The notes: a model not told the origin generated them from the letters alone. Positions 11,535 through 22,920 are shown, counted from the stretch's first letter. The stretch: DNA of 64,000 bases from Cinnamomum chago (GCA_038049695.1 CP142461.1:30015001-30079000); one strand, 5' to 3'. Made by a program: numbers and translations.

Positions 11535-11828
11535 GGCTGGTGCTCGCGGGACCTGAAATGGTGAAGGATAGGAGAAGAATGGAATGGAAAATGGAGAAGG
11601 AGCTAAGGAGAGGGGAATGGGAAATGAAGGACTGTTTATCTTTAACTTGAGCCTTAAAGGGCATTTTTGGGGTTTCGGAAAAAAATGAGGGAATAAACGG
11701 CTCAAATTCACCTTATGTTCTCAATTGAAATGGTTTTGGAAAACTTAAGGCCTGTTTTGAAATCACATTCTTATTTTGTCCTGTTCTGAAATATAAATAT
11801 AACTTAGGCACTGTTTTGAAAATTTCCC
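11535..11828 (-). repeat. Pack-MULE terminal inverted repeat, right
   Basis: Partner of 6786-7080 in inverted orientation. Its inner border is the ccatttcaggtcc block (minus strand), and the captured gene sequence begins just inside it. Confidence 0.85.
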
Positions 11829-13125
11829 TTTATCCAAAATATTCACTTGTCCAAGTGAGGGAAGATTGAACGAGGAAGCCTAGTCAAAGACAACTTTCTA
11901 CTTATTTCTATTTACCATGAAGGAAAGCAAAAGCAACTCGTAATGTGATATAAGATGTCTCCGTTCCTAGTGAGGATCATATAGTATTCTCATTCAATCG
12001 TCAAAGAAAGAAGAGCAGATCGAGAAAAGTACCTTTGCAAGTCTAAGAGCCTATCTTTGTGTTTAGAGTGGCCAAATCAGACCCTTCTGAAATCCAACAC
12101 TGCATTTAACAGCCCCCTCTGGTTAGTGCAATGAAAATAATTTCTTCCCATCCACTACAGCACTTGCATACATCCTTTGAGCTGAGAGATGTGTTTCTTC
12201 TCCCAGATGATGCGATCTTACATATTTTTGCCAGATTGCCTTTTGAATCTCTCGTTAGATTTAAATCTGTAAGTGAGTTTCGACATACATTATTTTCCGA
12301 CTGGTACTTCATTAAACTCAATAATGAAGAGTCATGGAAAAAACCAATGGCCTTGCTTGTAGAAGATAATTCTAGCAGAAATCCTATGAGATGTGTGGAC
12401 AAATCGGGTCTCTCTTTCGAGTTCATTCTAGGTTTCTAGAACGATCATGTGCGGGTTAGAGCCTCTTGTAATGGTTTGTTGTTTTGCTCAAGTATGAAAA
12501 TTGATAGGGCTTACTATGTCTGCAATCCAATGACTAGAGAGTTCAAGTTACTTCCTGTCATTGAAGAGAGAAGACTCACTAAAATCGTGGGTTTGGCTGT
12601 TGACCCATATACTCAGAGGTACAATGTAGTTTTGGCAGTCTTGGCAGACTCTGATTCGTCATACGTCCTTAGGCTTTTTAATTGCTTGTTATTTGATTCA
12701 GAGACCAATGTTTGGAAGAAGTTGGTTTTGGATTCATTTGGCACTGGTGGTGGACTTGTTTATACTGTAGACCAGAATCGGGTTGTCTCCGTTGGCCGCT
12801 CACTTTATTGTCTATCTGTGAGTTCAAAAATACTAGCATTTGATTTGTTCAATGAGGCCTGGAAAAAGACCACTCCCCCAGCTGAGATTGCTAAAAGTTG
12901 TGCAAGTAGGGTTCTCTTGTTGGAGTTGGAAGGGTCTTTGTTAGTGATAAACATTATGGGGGAGTGGATGAATATATGGGTGTTGAAAGATTGCCTGAGA
13001 GAGGAATGGGAGCTGGCTGATAGAGTGAATCTAGGGAGCATTAGTGAATTCTTAAGAGAGACCGCATTTCCAATAACACTTAATAGGGATTTCATATTCC
13101 TAAGAACCTTCAGAGATGTATGGGT

Positions 13126-13154
13126 CACTACAACAATTTACATTTTTCCCGGCG
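13126..13154 (+). repeat. CACTA terminal inverted repeat, left
   Basis: 29 bases, identical to the reverse complement of 19661-19689. Confidence 0.95.
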
Positions 13155-13440
13155 TTTTTTCCCGGCGTAAATATTAAACGCCGGGGAAAGTATACCTTTT
13201 CCCGGCGAAAATATTTTTTACGCCGGTATAGGTCACTTTTTCCCGGCGATTTATTTTTTCGCCGGTAAAGATAACTGGGTTAATAAAAAAGTTGTTAAAA
13301 ACTTTTCCCGGCGCGAATTTTCGCCGGCAAAAGTGGGTTTTACCGGCGTATTTATATTTCGCCGGCAAATGTCTCCCGCGCCTTCATTTGGGACATCCCG
13401 CGCTGTTTGCCCGAAGTGGTTTTGCCGGCGCACTATTTGC
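13142..13440. repeat. CACTA left subterminal palindromic repeats
   Basis: Several copies of tttcccggcg / cgccggyaaa are spaced about 25-50 bases apart, many in head-to-head pairs that can fold (for example 13199-13226 and 13242-13266). Such arrays are the presumed transposase-binding region in CACTA elements. Confidence 0.8.
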
Positions 13441-13489
13441 GCCGAGCTTGATTCATTCCCAACATATGTTTATCGAAACATATGTTTAT

Positions 13490-13920
13490 CGAAACCCTCT
13501 CTGTGCTTCAAACCATCTCTCCGCTTCAAACCCTTTCTCTGCGCCCATCTCTCTGCTTCTCCCTCTCCGTCTCGCAGCGCCTCTCTACTTCTCTGCTTCT
13601 CCCTCTCGGTCCATCTCCCTCATATGCTTCTCCCTCTCGGTCCTTCTCCCTCGTCTCTGCATTTCCCCAAAGCACACAAGAAATCGCCCATCTCCCTCTC
13701 GGTCCATCTCCCTCATCTCTCTGCATCTCCCTCTCGGTCCCTCTCACCTCGTCCAGCGCCCATCTCCCTCGTCCAGCGCCCAAGCTCCCTCTCCGTCTCG
13801 CAGCGCCCATCTCCCTCGTCCAGCGCCCAAGCTCCCTCTCCGTCTCGCAGCGCCCATCTCCCTCGTCCAGCGCCCAAGCTCGCAGCGCCCATCTCCGTCT
13901 CGCCCAAGCTCGGCGTCAGT
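13490..13920 (+). repeat. CT-rich minisatellite in the CACTA element
   Basis: Units containing ccctctcggtccatctccct are followed by units containing cagcgcccatctccctcgtc. The latter is repeated three times between about 13750 and 13900 with a period near 50. A splice-donor-like CAG|GTAATG follows at 13922-13930. The long open frames here on both strands are low-complexity. The layout resembles a plant 5' leader and first intron, but that is inference. Confidence 0.7.
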
Positions 13921-13930
13921 TGCAGGTAAT

Positions 13931-16900
13931 GCGCCCATCTCCGTCTCGTCGGCGTCGTTTTCTTCTCCATCTGTCTGCAAATCTGATTTGTTCTCTTTTC
14001 CTTTTTATTTATTTTTCTTATTTTTTCCTGCTTTTAAATAAATTTTCCTCAAGCCATTAAAATAAAAAACCAGTTACAACCAGTCCAACCAGTCCAACCA
14101 GTTCTAGGATTTGGAACCTCAGGGACTACAGTTTCCTTGGCTGAAAAATTCAAGTGCACAGGCTCTGTTTTGTTGTGGTGTGGTCTACTCTAATCTTTGT
14201 TTCTAGAGGATCATTGAGGTGGTTTTAGCCATTGATGATCCATGGCTGTGGAGTGTGGGGGTGAAGCCTAAAAATCTAGATATTGACCCTACACTCGATC
14301 TTGGGCCATGGTTTATGATGGGGTTGTTATCTTAACCTTCTATCTCGTTTGCCCATTTTTATCAGTCATGGTGGGATTGATCTGGTTGTTTGTGGAATGG
14401 AGGTGTCTACTAACAACTGAGACATGGAAATATGGAATGTGATGAGCCCAACTGATGCAGGATTAATTCATGTTTCAGTATATCTAGAGAGTCTAGTGGC
14501 AGCCACAATTGTGACCGTTTTGGGTCATCCAATGATAGGATTTTGCATTTATGAACTCTCTTGGTGACAACAAATCTCACAGTATTATATAGATCATTTT
14601 CATTCAATCACCATACAAATCCAAACAGAGAGTAGAGATACCCACTTTTTTTTTTCTCAATCCAATTATGAAAACATATCCATTGAATAATTGATATAAT
14701 AATGAAGAGAGTTGTATGGACTGCTTAGTGCTTACAAGAGTTTGTAAAAGGTTAAAAAAAAATTCATATTATTTATTTTAATGATCCAAAGGATTAAAAG
14801 TGATGGGGCTTCACTAGACAAGGGGAGTGACCTAAATGATATGGGAAGTCTATCCCCTCCTTTTTTTCTCCTAAATTTTGTTGCTAATGATGGGTTTCAA
14901 TTCAATCTCCATGCCCTTTCCTTCCCCCAATGACAGTTAAGACGAATCCATTTCTCTAATTACAATCAATCGCATTTCCACTTTGGATTCAGTTTCTCTC
15001 CTTCTCGCCTCCTCACCTCATTAAAGCCTGATAAAACTCATGAAGATCTCTTATCTAAAAGACACTTCCTATCACATGGCAAATAATCAGACACGGCCAC
15101 TGTAGTGTCATGACCAAGCAACAAGGCAAAAAATTTCCAATCCATCTATCTGGTATGCTCTCTTGGTGTTTGTATAATCGCCACACTCAATTTATGCCCA
15201 TACAACGTCACAAGTATATGCAGCGGAAGTTCATGCCCTCTCGCCAACAGTCTTACGCCAAACATCCGCAACTACGTAGTAGTACTACTCTCCCCTCTCA
15301 ACAATTCCGTTTCACTTTTTATTGACACTGTCAGTTTGCTGTTTGATTTTTGCTAGAAATGTGTGTCGATCAAAATCAGACAATGATATGATTGTTAATC
15401 ACGGTTGGGTTTATTTACAATATACTTGCACTGCGTAGAGCCATTCAACTTTGAGTCCCTTTAAGTGATGTTTGGATCAGTTTTCATGGTGGTAGCCTTT
15501 TCAGTGTTGCCTTGAAAATTATCTTCTACTGTTGTTGTTTTGCCTGTTATATTAAAAAGGGCCAATCATGAGATGAGAGAGAGAGAGAAAGAGTATTTTG
15601 GCTTTTTTTTTAATAGTGGCCCTTCAATACAAAGTAATGTTAAAAGTAGAGAAGGTGGTAACCTAATTTCTAAAATGGTTCACATCCAAATTCAATGCCT
15701 ACACGATTTCAAGAATTTTACTTTATTTGCATTATAAAGTGAATGAGACCTTTATTCACTTTATTAAATCTCTTATTTTTATTCACTTTATTAAAAAATG
15801 CAAATAAGAGCAAATTTGCTTATTAATTATTATTCTTTGGTTGTCATCATTGATCAATTTTGTCTTATTTTTACTTCTTGTGAGAAATCTCTTAAGTATT
15901 TTCTATGTCTTCATCTACTTTTGTTGGGTAATACATCAACAGCAACTGATGACATGTGGACATCATACCAAGAAGACAGTGATTTATTTATTGTCCTTTA
16001 TATTTTTTTTAAGAGCAAACACTTCCATTAGTGATTAATAAAAGTTACCTGTGATTCGTGCTTGAGATTTGGAAATGTCTATTGAATTAGTTTATTTATC
16101 AGCTTACGAGGACTGTGGGTCCAGGCCTTACAGAGCAGAAAGAGATTATTTTAGACTGTTTTTGGTCTTCCATGGTGGGTCCTTGCATAGGCATCTAGCC
16201 ATAATCCCCTTTTTTCATTGGTTCAATTCTCAGCCACTGGGCTTTCTTCCTACCTTCCTTTCTTTTTTTATTCCCCCATTTTTGGTAAGTTTTAAACTCA
16301 TTGGGATTAGTGAGATATAACATAAATAGATTTGGTGTTGAACTTGCAGTAAACACCAAAGTGCCTGTGTGTTTGCATTGAATTGAAGTTGACAATGGCA
16401 TATACATAACAACATTAGTACATTACCTTTGTGGAAAATGCTTAGTTCCCAGCCATCTCTCCAATTAAATCCCAGGAAGCAAGATTCTATCTACGAAATC
16501 TGTTCCACGAGCAATTGCAAGTACAGTCTAGCATTGTGCGTCCCACTTGGGCCCACCTTTCAGCAGTGCAGACACTCAATAGTCTTTTTATCCTATGATC
16601 TAGCAAGAGTCCTTAACTTTATACTCACTAAATCTTTACTCATGGTTGAATTAATCAATGTACTTCCTAGTGATTAATTAGCGAATATGGACTACTGATT
16701 TGAATGGAATGGAATGGCTTCAGCTATTCTTTCTCTTACTTTTCCCTCATTTCAAAGATGGGTCCCTTTCTACCAAGAAAAAAGATGGCTCCCTTTACTC
16801 CTCTAGAAGTTGATAGGGTACATTTTTGAACCTATGTACAACCCTTTTGGTTTTTTTTTTTTTTTTTTTTTTAACGGTAACGAAAGATTTCATTCAAAAA

Positions 16901-17390
16901 AAAAAAAAAAAAGAACTAAGTATAGAAAACCAAAGAACTAAGCAGAACTAAGGGTGACAATATAGCTGAGATATTGGAAACATCTGGCAGAACTAAGCCC
17001 CAAGTTGACACATCTACAGGTGACAAGGTGAGACCTGTGCAACTTTGATAATTTATAATGCTGATGGAACATGCTGTTCTAGTAACATTATGCTCATTTT
17101 TGGCTCAAGTAATGGTTTATTCTCTCCTTGGGCTCCTGGTGTTCCACTTGAGGTTGTCTAATCTGATCAAAGCCAGACTTGGCTCTTGTGGAACCCCAGA
17201 AACTCATCCATCTATTTCTTTAACTACTAAGATAACACTTCAACACAAATTTTCTTTAAATGTATGGGTCTGTCATATACTTGGTCCATTGGAAGAGTCA
17301 ACACTTTCTCGGAATTTTTTTTTTTACGTGGAATCCTCTAATTGCACAAACGCAACCTTAAACTTACGCTTCAAATGCATTTGTGAAAAT
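13931..17390. other. CACTA interior, unrecognised
   Basis: AT-rich sequence without a convincing coding region. It includes a short LINE-tail-like piece at 16851-16912 (a T-run, acggtaacgaaagatttcat, then an A-run), which on the minus strand looks like the 3' end of a plant LINE. It may contain introns or further captured DNA that I cannot identify. Confidence 0.4.
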
Positions 17391-17399
17391 TCCTGACAG

Positions 17400-17693
17400 A
17401 GATTTGACGCGCAACTACCTCAACGGTACAATCCCACCCGAATGGGGCTCTTTCAAGCGACTGACCAAAATGTAAGTTTCTACACTGCACCATGTTTGGC
17501 ATTTTTTGTTTTGGAAGCAAATCATATCTTGTGTTTTCTGAATTACACATGGAGTTGGTGTGTTTTTCTGCTACTGCAGCTCTTTGACTGGAAACCGCTT
17601 ATCTGGGAAAATCCCAAAGGAGATTGGGGACATTACTACTCTACAAGAACTGTATGCTTTCTTTTTTTATAAATGGGTTCTGAAATTTCTATT

Positions 17694-17728
<35 letters not shown>

Positions 17729-17989
17729 TTTTTGAATGTAGAGATTTTAGTAGGGAATTGGATTTTCAGGTTCCTTGAAGCCAACCAGCTTTTCAGGTTC
17801 CTTGAAGCCAACCAACTTTAAAACACAGAGTTGAAATTTTATGTCATCAAAACATTTATAGGAGGAAGCAAAATTGCTTGTCTATGCCACTGCTGAATAC
17901 ATCCATTTCATTCTATGTTGCAGTGTGTTAAGGAACTGTAATCTTTATGGACGGATCCCTGCATATGTTGGGAAAGCTGGGACTCATTT
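17400..17989 (+). pseudogene. Captured exons of an LRR receptor-like kinase (subfamily VIII type)
   Basis: Two exact 72-base leucine-rich-repeat exons are present with correct splice signals. 17400-17471 encodes DLTRNYLNGTIPPEWGSFKR, with cag before it and gtaagt after. 17580-17651 encodes SLTGNRLSGKIPKEIGD and more, with ctgcag before and gtatgc after. A third piece reads FLEANQL, duplicated in tandem at 17770-17817. A fourth exon, 17934-17989, encodes LRNCNLYGRIPAYVG between ttgcag and gtaagt. Order, phase and wording match the extracellular part of plant LRR-VIII receptor kinases (membrane receptors). Signal peptide, malectin domain, membrane segment and kinase are absent. It is a capture by the CACTA element, with introns kept, so it came from genomic DNA. 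Confidence 0.85.
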
Positions 17990-19090
17990 GTAAGTTGATT
18001 TTCTATTAGTTATGTAATCACATGTTTGGCTGCTCACCGCAGTGGGGCACTAGATTTATCAATTTGAATGCGTTTTCCTATCTGATTCTTGTTGTAGTTT
18101 CTCCATGCCACATGAGGTTGGTGGGCAGATGGAATGGTTTGGTGAATAGATTTCTGATTTTATTTGTCTTAGCAGATGGGTCCTATTTGAGTGTTTCACA
18201 GAGATGGAAAAGTTGCTCTGGACTTGATGATGGAAGGGTGGTTTGTGTGGGCTGAGTGCTGAGATGAAGTTGATCAGAAGATGAGTGAAGTGGTTGGGCG
18301 TGCAGGTGGATTCGGACTCGAATTGGTAGAGGTGGGACGTATGATGATGGTTGCTTGGAGCAATTTCAAAGAGGGACTGGACTGGATTAAGTTTGTGCAT
18401 GTGGGCAGGGGGTGTTGGGTGTAGGTTCGGTGGAGATGGTGATTTGCAGTAGCCGATTGGTTGCAAAAAAATTGACTTGGTGTTTGACTGGTTTTGGTTG
18501 GAAGGAATGGGTTGCTGGCATATATGGCGTTTGGAATGCGTGCAGATGACTTCGGGGCGGATTTGGTCATTTGTTTGGATGGCTCAGAGGGAGATGAGGA
18601 ATAAGGAGATGATCCTAAGATTGGGTGTGGATGGAGATGATGGAGTTGTGTGGGCTGGCTATTTGGTTGCAGTCGAGATGGTCTGGAGTCTGGACGTGAG
18701 GCTCTGTTCTCGGCTCGGGGCTCAGTTGGTGAAGAAAGACAAGTTTGTTTGACAAGGAGAGAGATAACTAGCAAGAGAGAGAGAGATCGTTAAAGAAGCA
18801 TGAAGTCAAAATAAGAAGCGTGGATAAGGTTGTAAGAAGTGAATATGTATAGATTTTCAAATATGGTATGTTGTACATTTGGATGAGGTTGTAAGAGGTT
18901 GTTTCTCTCTAACAGTTGACTCAACTCTACACGAATTGGATAATATTAATTTTCATTTTGGTTGGATGTTGCCCTTTTCAATTATTGTATATTTTTGTGT
19001 TGATAGATTTTTATTAATTAGATTAATTTTTTTTAATTGGAGACCTTCAGTGTAATGATTTATATATAGGAAAAAAAATTGATTAAAATA
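17990..19090. other. CACTA interior after the captured exons
   Basis: The stretch 18050-18770 is GT/GA-rich and open on both strands (minus-strand reading of 166 codons, very rich in Ser, Pro, Asn and Thr) but matches no family I know. I regard it as non-coding. 18780-19090 is AT-rich and without features. Confidence 0.4.
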
Positions 19091-19094
19091 TAAA

Positions 19095-19660
19095 TATTTT
19101 GCCGACCTAAAAGAAGTGCGGCAAAATTTTAAAAAAAAATTATATTCATGTTTTCCCGGCGCAAAAAAGCGCCGGCAAAAAATTTTCTAAAATAAATTTA
19201 TGAAAAATAAATATGTTTTCCCGGCGAAAAATAACGCCGGCAAAGAATTATAAATATTTATTATTTAAAATATAAACTTTTTACCGGCGAAAATAACGCC
19301 GGCAAATGTTTTTTAAAAATTTATTATTTTAAACATAACACTTTTCCCGGCGAAAATTAACGCCGGCAAAAGTTTTTAAAAAAATTTTTATTCAAAATAT
19401 AGCCCTTTACCGGCGAAAATAACGCCGGCAAAGCTTTTTTAAAAATTTATTATTTAAAACATGACACTTTTTTGCGGCGAAATAATAACTTTTCCCGGCG
19501 TTATTTTTCGCCGGTAATGTTAAACTTTTGCCAGCGCTTCCTGATTTCGCCAGAAAAAGGTTTTACTGGCACACTTTTCCCGGCGCTTTGCCGGCGCAAC
19601 AAAAAACGCCGGTAAATGTTTTCTCCGGCGTTTTTTTGACCTTTGCCGGCGTTTTTTTAG
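19095..19660. repeat. CACTA right subterminal palindromic repeat array
   Basis: A run of about nine units of roughly 60 bases. Each is a small palindrome of the type cccggcgaaaataacgccgg followed by caaa and an AT-rich spacer (clear near 19153, 19217, 19284, 19344, 19409 and 19494). It is more regular than the left side. Confidence 0.85.
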
Positions 19661-19689
19661 CGCCGGGAAAAATGTAAATTGTTGTAGTG
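19661..19689 (-). repeat. CACTA terminal inverted repeat, right
   Basis: 29 bases, identical to the reverse complement of 13126-13154. Confidence 0.95.
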
Positions 19690-19789
19690 GGTATTTCGTC
19701 GCAAGAGTAGAAAGTGGAACAAAGTTCATAAAGCGTCATGGAGATTTGCTACCTTTCCTTTTAGAAGCACACTATGTTCATGTTACTAG

Positions 19790-21716
19790 AATCTGGAGTC
19801 TTATTAATTATTTGGATAATTACAAGCATCTGAGGCTGAGTTTTCTCTTTGTTTGTTTTTCTTAGGGTGATTAGAATGCTTAATTTTTTTTGGTTCCTGC
19901 TTATAATCAACTTTTTCTATGTTTTTCCTTGCTGCATCTTTTCACGTTTGGATCTTAATTAGCGCAGTTGATTGTTTCCTTCTATTATGTTAATTGGAGT
20001 GTTGTGTTATTGATTTATTAAATCAAGTGGGACCATACCTTAAAGAGATACATGAATGAAGTCATTTTACTAATGACTCATTGGAGTCAATTTCATGTGC
20101 AGAAAAAAGTGCTAGCTTAGTCCACTTTTAGCAGCATAAAACAATTTCCAACGGTAAAAAAGTGCCACAAACCCTTGGATCGCGGCGGGTGTTGGGGTGG
20201 AAATGACACTTTTAGCAGCGGAAAACAATTTCCACCATTAAAACTAAGTTCTGTTAAAGGCGCCTTTTTTTTTGTTGCTAAAAATCACTTCTTTTTTTTT
20301 GTTGATTTAAAACTCTATTTAGCACCATTACTTTGTTGAACTCTTTCTATGTTGAAAATGGGTATGGCTGAAATCGTTATCGCCTAAGAATGGGTCATGA
20401 TTGTTTAGCAACATTAGAACCGTTAAGATAATATTCGGTAACACTGTAGAGTTAGAATAGTTTAGTGAGTATTCATACATTTATAATATACAACTTTAAA
20501 AAATCATTAATAATATCCATGTAGTCTTCCACATGTAAACCATGGGAAAATTAAAAATTAATTTTGAATCATTAAATTAAACATAATTCCTCTTTGATAA
20601 AGCTTTTTTAATCATTAAATTGAACAGTTCTACGAATTTTTTTTCTTTTCTAAAAAATGAATCGAAACAGACTTCAGGATTGACAATCAAAGACATGTTT
20701 CTTTAAGAAAAAATGTCCATGTTTTATACTCTGGTGTCTTCAACAAAATTTTAGGCTAAAAAGTTCATGTTTTATACTCTTGTGTCTTCAACAAAATCTT
20801 AGGCTAAACTACATTGTATATTCTGACAGGTTAGAAATATAGAATTATAGTTTAATCACAAAGATTATATTCACAGTATCTTATAACCGATGGTTGTTAT
20901 ATTTCCGAAATCTTATGCTTAGAATGTTTTGACATCATTATTAAAATTGTTAAATGATGAATTCAACCAAAGAAACTTCCATTATAAATCAAATGGTTCT
21001 AATTAATCTTGTTAAATATAAAAATAATTTCAATGAAGCTTATAAGTTAAGTGAATTACTAGAACATATTTTAGGCCATTGTTTGCCTCCTTAATGGACG
21101 AATTAGCTTAGTGATTCCAACCTTTGGTTTCTCGCGCAAGAACCCTAGACATTTTAAGTAACGTCTAACTTATAATTTGAAGAGCCATCAGGAAACCCCA
21201 TAATAATTGGATTATAGGTTTCGGGGGCAACGAGGGCATGCTGCCCCCTCTCGACCCTCAACCCACAGAGTGGTGGTATCTTTCATTGCTAGTACCTAGT
21301 ACCTAGAGCTTAGTTAGATAGATCTAGTGTTGGACCACTTGAATTGTAACGTGTAAGCTTGAGATCAGCAAAGAGTGGCTGTTTGGGCCGATTTTCACTC
21401 CCGGATTGTTCGGAGACATCTGAAGCATGAGGAATTGGTGATAAGACAAGGGTATTTAATATAAACTTAGTGCTTTGGAATGTCAAGCACCACTAGTGTT
21501 GAAAACATGGCATTCAAATCCTATAGGCGCATAAAGTCGAATATTATCATGCTTACATGTTAAGGCCAATCTCAGACTTAGAATGGCTCCTTGTAGTTAA
21601 TGATTCCTTGAATGATGTTCCACAGGTTATTAGTTGTACCTTGTGTACTTGTTTACTTACGTGCCTCAGGCATGCTTTTCTTTTATGGATAATGTTTCAT
21701 TTTACATCGTACCCCC
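19790..21716. other. Unit 1 spacer
   Basis: 3' flank of F-box copy A and AT-rich spacer, alignable throughout to 25834-27779 and, with gaps, to 34992-36600. Two direct copies of cttttagcagc[a/g]-aaacaatttcca (20125-20150 and 20209-20234) suggest the end of an old, unclassified DNA transposon. No gene is seen. Confidence 0.5.
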
Positions 21717-21845
21717 ATGTCGCTTGCCGACGTTAGCGTCGCAATTTGGCTATACGGAGTCGTGCCCGGGGACTTTGCGGACATGGAAATGCCGCTTCTT
21801 CCTTTCTATCGACAAGATCCTTGGCTGTTCTTTACTGGTTGGTGA
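21717..21845 (+). CDS. Unidentified 42-codon open frame, conserved in units 1 and 2
   Basis: An ATG-to-TGA frame reads SLADVSVAIWLYGVVPGDF..., ending in FYRQDPWLFFTGW. The composition is protein-like and GC-richer than its AT-rich surroundings. The unit 2 copy (27780-27908) keeps the full frame with three residue changes. I do not recognise a family. It may be an isolated exon of a decayed gene, a short peptide gene or chance. Unit 3 has lost it by deletion. Confidence 0.3.
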   Translation: MSLADVSVAIWLYGVVPGDFADMEMPLLPFYRQDPWLFFTGW

Positions 21846-21919
21846 GCTAGAGGGAGAGGAATCCATGCTCTCTTGGACTTGCTTGAGAGAGAGAGAGAGA
21901 GAGAGAGTTCAGCTTTTTA

Positions 21920-22438
21920 GGGCATGTTTGTGTAATATTTTTTAGAGGAAAAGTGAACAGTTTTTTATGGAAAACTTATTTTTCTGAAGTTTGGCACGGA
22001 ATAATTTTGGGGAAACGCTTTTCTGCACCATCAACATTTTTCTTGATTATGGTGGAAATGAGTTTCCTATGGGGATATGGAAAATAGATTTCTACGGAAA
22101 ACTTCTCCCTCTTAGTCCATTTTAACCCAAAACCCTACAACTCTTTCATTTTTTATTTTTTTAAATAAATTATTATTTGATGCTGAATAAATAATATACA
22201 AGTTATGTTATTTTTCTCCAAAAGATTATTTCACCAAATTAGAAAATTTGATTTTCTATAAGAAATTCATAACGCACCAAACAATATTGGCACCAATTCA
22301 ATAGAGAATTTTTTTTTTCACCAAACATGAATTTCGAAATTCTACGGAAAATCGTTTTACGAGGTTTTCATTTTTATGGAATTTGATGACGTGACAATTT
22401 TCTCTTTTTGCGGAAAGGGTGTGTACACAAACGTGCCC
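21920..22438. mobile_element. PIF/Harbinger-like MITE, unit 1 copy
   Basis: The ends are gggcatgtttgtgta and, reversed, gggcacgtttgtgta, flanked by the 3-bp duplication tta (21917-21919 and 22439-22441). A TTA/TAA duplication and GGGC-type ends are typical of Harbinger MITEs. It has no coding capacity and is present in all three units, so it predates the triplication. Confidence 0.75.
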
Positions 22439-22503
22439 TTAATGTTATTTTTCAAAACTCCAAAAGTGTCTAAATTCCATTTTTATATATTCATTTCAGA
22501 TTT

Positions 22504-22920
22504 TTCAGTTTTTGGGCCAAGATAAATTGAGGATTACCCAGCTGGATATCAATATCCCAACATTCCTTGACAGTGTTAAAAGAAAAAAAAATACAGGGTG
22601 GAGCAGCCACATAGCTTCAAACTCGAAAGGGGTTTTCATTGAAGAGGGATGAGGGTTGTGGGAGAGCAAGATGGGGTTATGATCAGAAGAGATTCTGGGC
22701 AAAGGAGAGAGAGATGGGTCATAATGTTGATTAAGGAGAAACTCTATCAAGGCGAGATGCAACATAGCCCGAACTTTGGCAATTATTTGACCAACAGCTG
22801 CTTCCCTGTGGAGCCAATTCCGGGCTTGCAGCCAGCGTCATGCTGTTGAAGTCGTTGGCGGGTGGTTGAAATTGAGTCTTAATTACATCATTGCTTTGAA
22901 ATGACATTGAATCACCAATC
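22504..22920 (-). pseudogene. L1-type LINE endonuclease fragment, unit 1 copy
   Basis: The minus strand reads ASRLDRV, then LPRISSDHNPILL, then PFEFEAMWLLHP. These are the end of the apurinic-type endonuclease domain (SDHxP motif) and its usual follow-on in plant L1 LINEs. The reading breaks up on both sides. It is a short relic, shared by all three units. Confidence 0.75.

Larger units (their letters stand above)
6786..11828 (-). mobile_element. Pack-MULE (Mutator-like element carrying a host gene fragment)
   Basis: The two ends are long inverted repeats, about 6786-7080 and 11535-11828, beginning gggaaaatttcaaaatag and gggaaattttcaaaacag. They stay alignable for about 290 bases through a shared ccatttcaggt. 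Flanking 9-bp duplications are tttatccat (6777-6785) and tttatccaa (11829-11837), 8 of 9 matching. Long terminal inverted repeats plus a 9-bp duplication are the hallmark of MULEs. There is no transposase. The interior is a minus-strand piece of a plant zinc-knuckle gene, so this is a Pack-MULE. A solo LTR (7600-11161) sits inside it; without that, the MULE is about 1.48 kb. Confidence 0.88.
13126..19689. mobile_element. Non-autonomous CACTA (En/Spm) transposon, 6.56 kb
   Basis: The termini begin CACTACAACAATTTACATTT and are a perfect 29-bp inverted repeat (13126-13154 and 19661-19689). The flanking 3-bp duplication is ggt (13123-13125 and 19690-19692). The empty site is preserved in F-box copies B and C (gtatgggtatttcg). 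Both ends are lined with short GC palindromes of the cccggcg...cgccgg type, as expected for CACTA subterminal repeats. There is no transposase (TnpA/TnpD-like) reading. The interior holds a CT-rich minisatellite, gene-like but unrecognised AT-rich sequence, and exons of an LRR receptor kinase. Perfect terminal repeats suggest a fairly young insertion. Confidence 0.95.
12131..19789 (+). pseudogene. F-box gene copy A, disrupted by a CACTA element
   Basis: It corresponds to the intact 363-codon copies B and C. The N-terminal F-box (LLPDDAILHIFARLPFESLVRFKS) and the F-box-associated region are present. Codon 103 is TAG (12437-12439) where B and C have TTG, so translation would stop after the F-box. 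The frame is otherwise open from 12449 to the CACTA insertion. The gene is interrupted at 13125/19690 and resumes with gtatttcgtcgcaagag, ending at the same stop codon at 19787-19789. Two independent lesions, a nonsense change and a 6.6-kb insertion, make it a pseudogene. A short F-box-only peptide of 102 residues is the most it could make from this start. Confidence 0.9.

Noticed and set aside
13292-14060. Open frames of about 200-250 codons in the CACTA interior
   Set aside because: CT-rich minisatellite and subterminal repeats; no domain, and the same region is open on the opposite strand.
18059-18774. 166-codon minus-strand frame in the CACTA interior
   Set aside because: Ser/Pro/Asn/Thr-rich, no family recognised, and the plus strand is equally open. 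More likely composition than coding.
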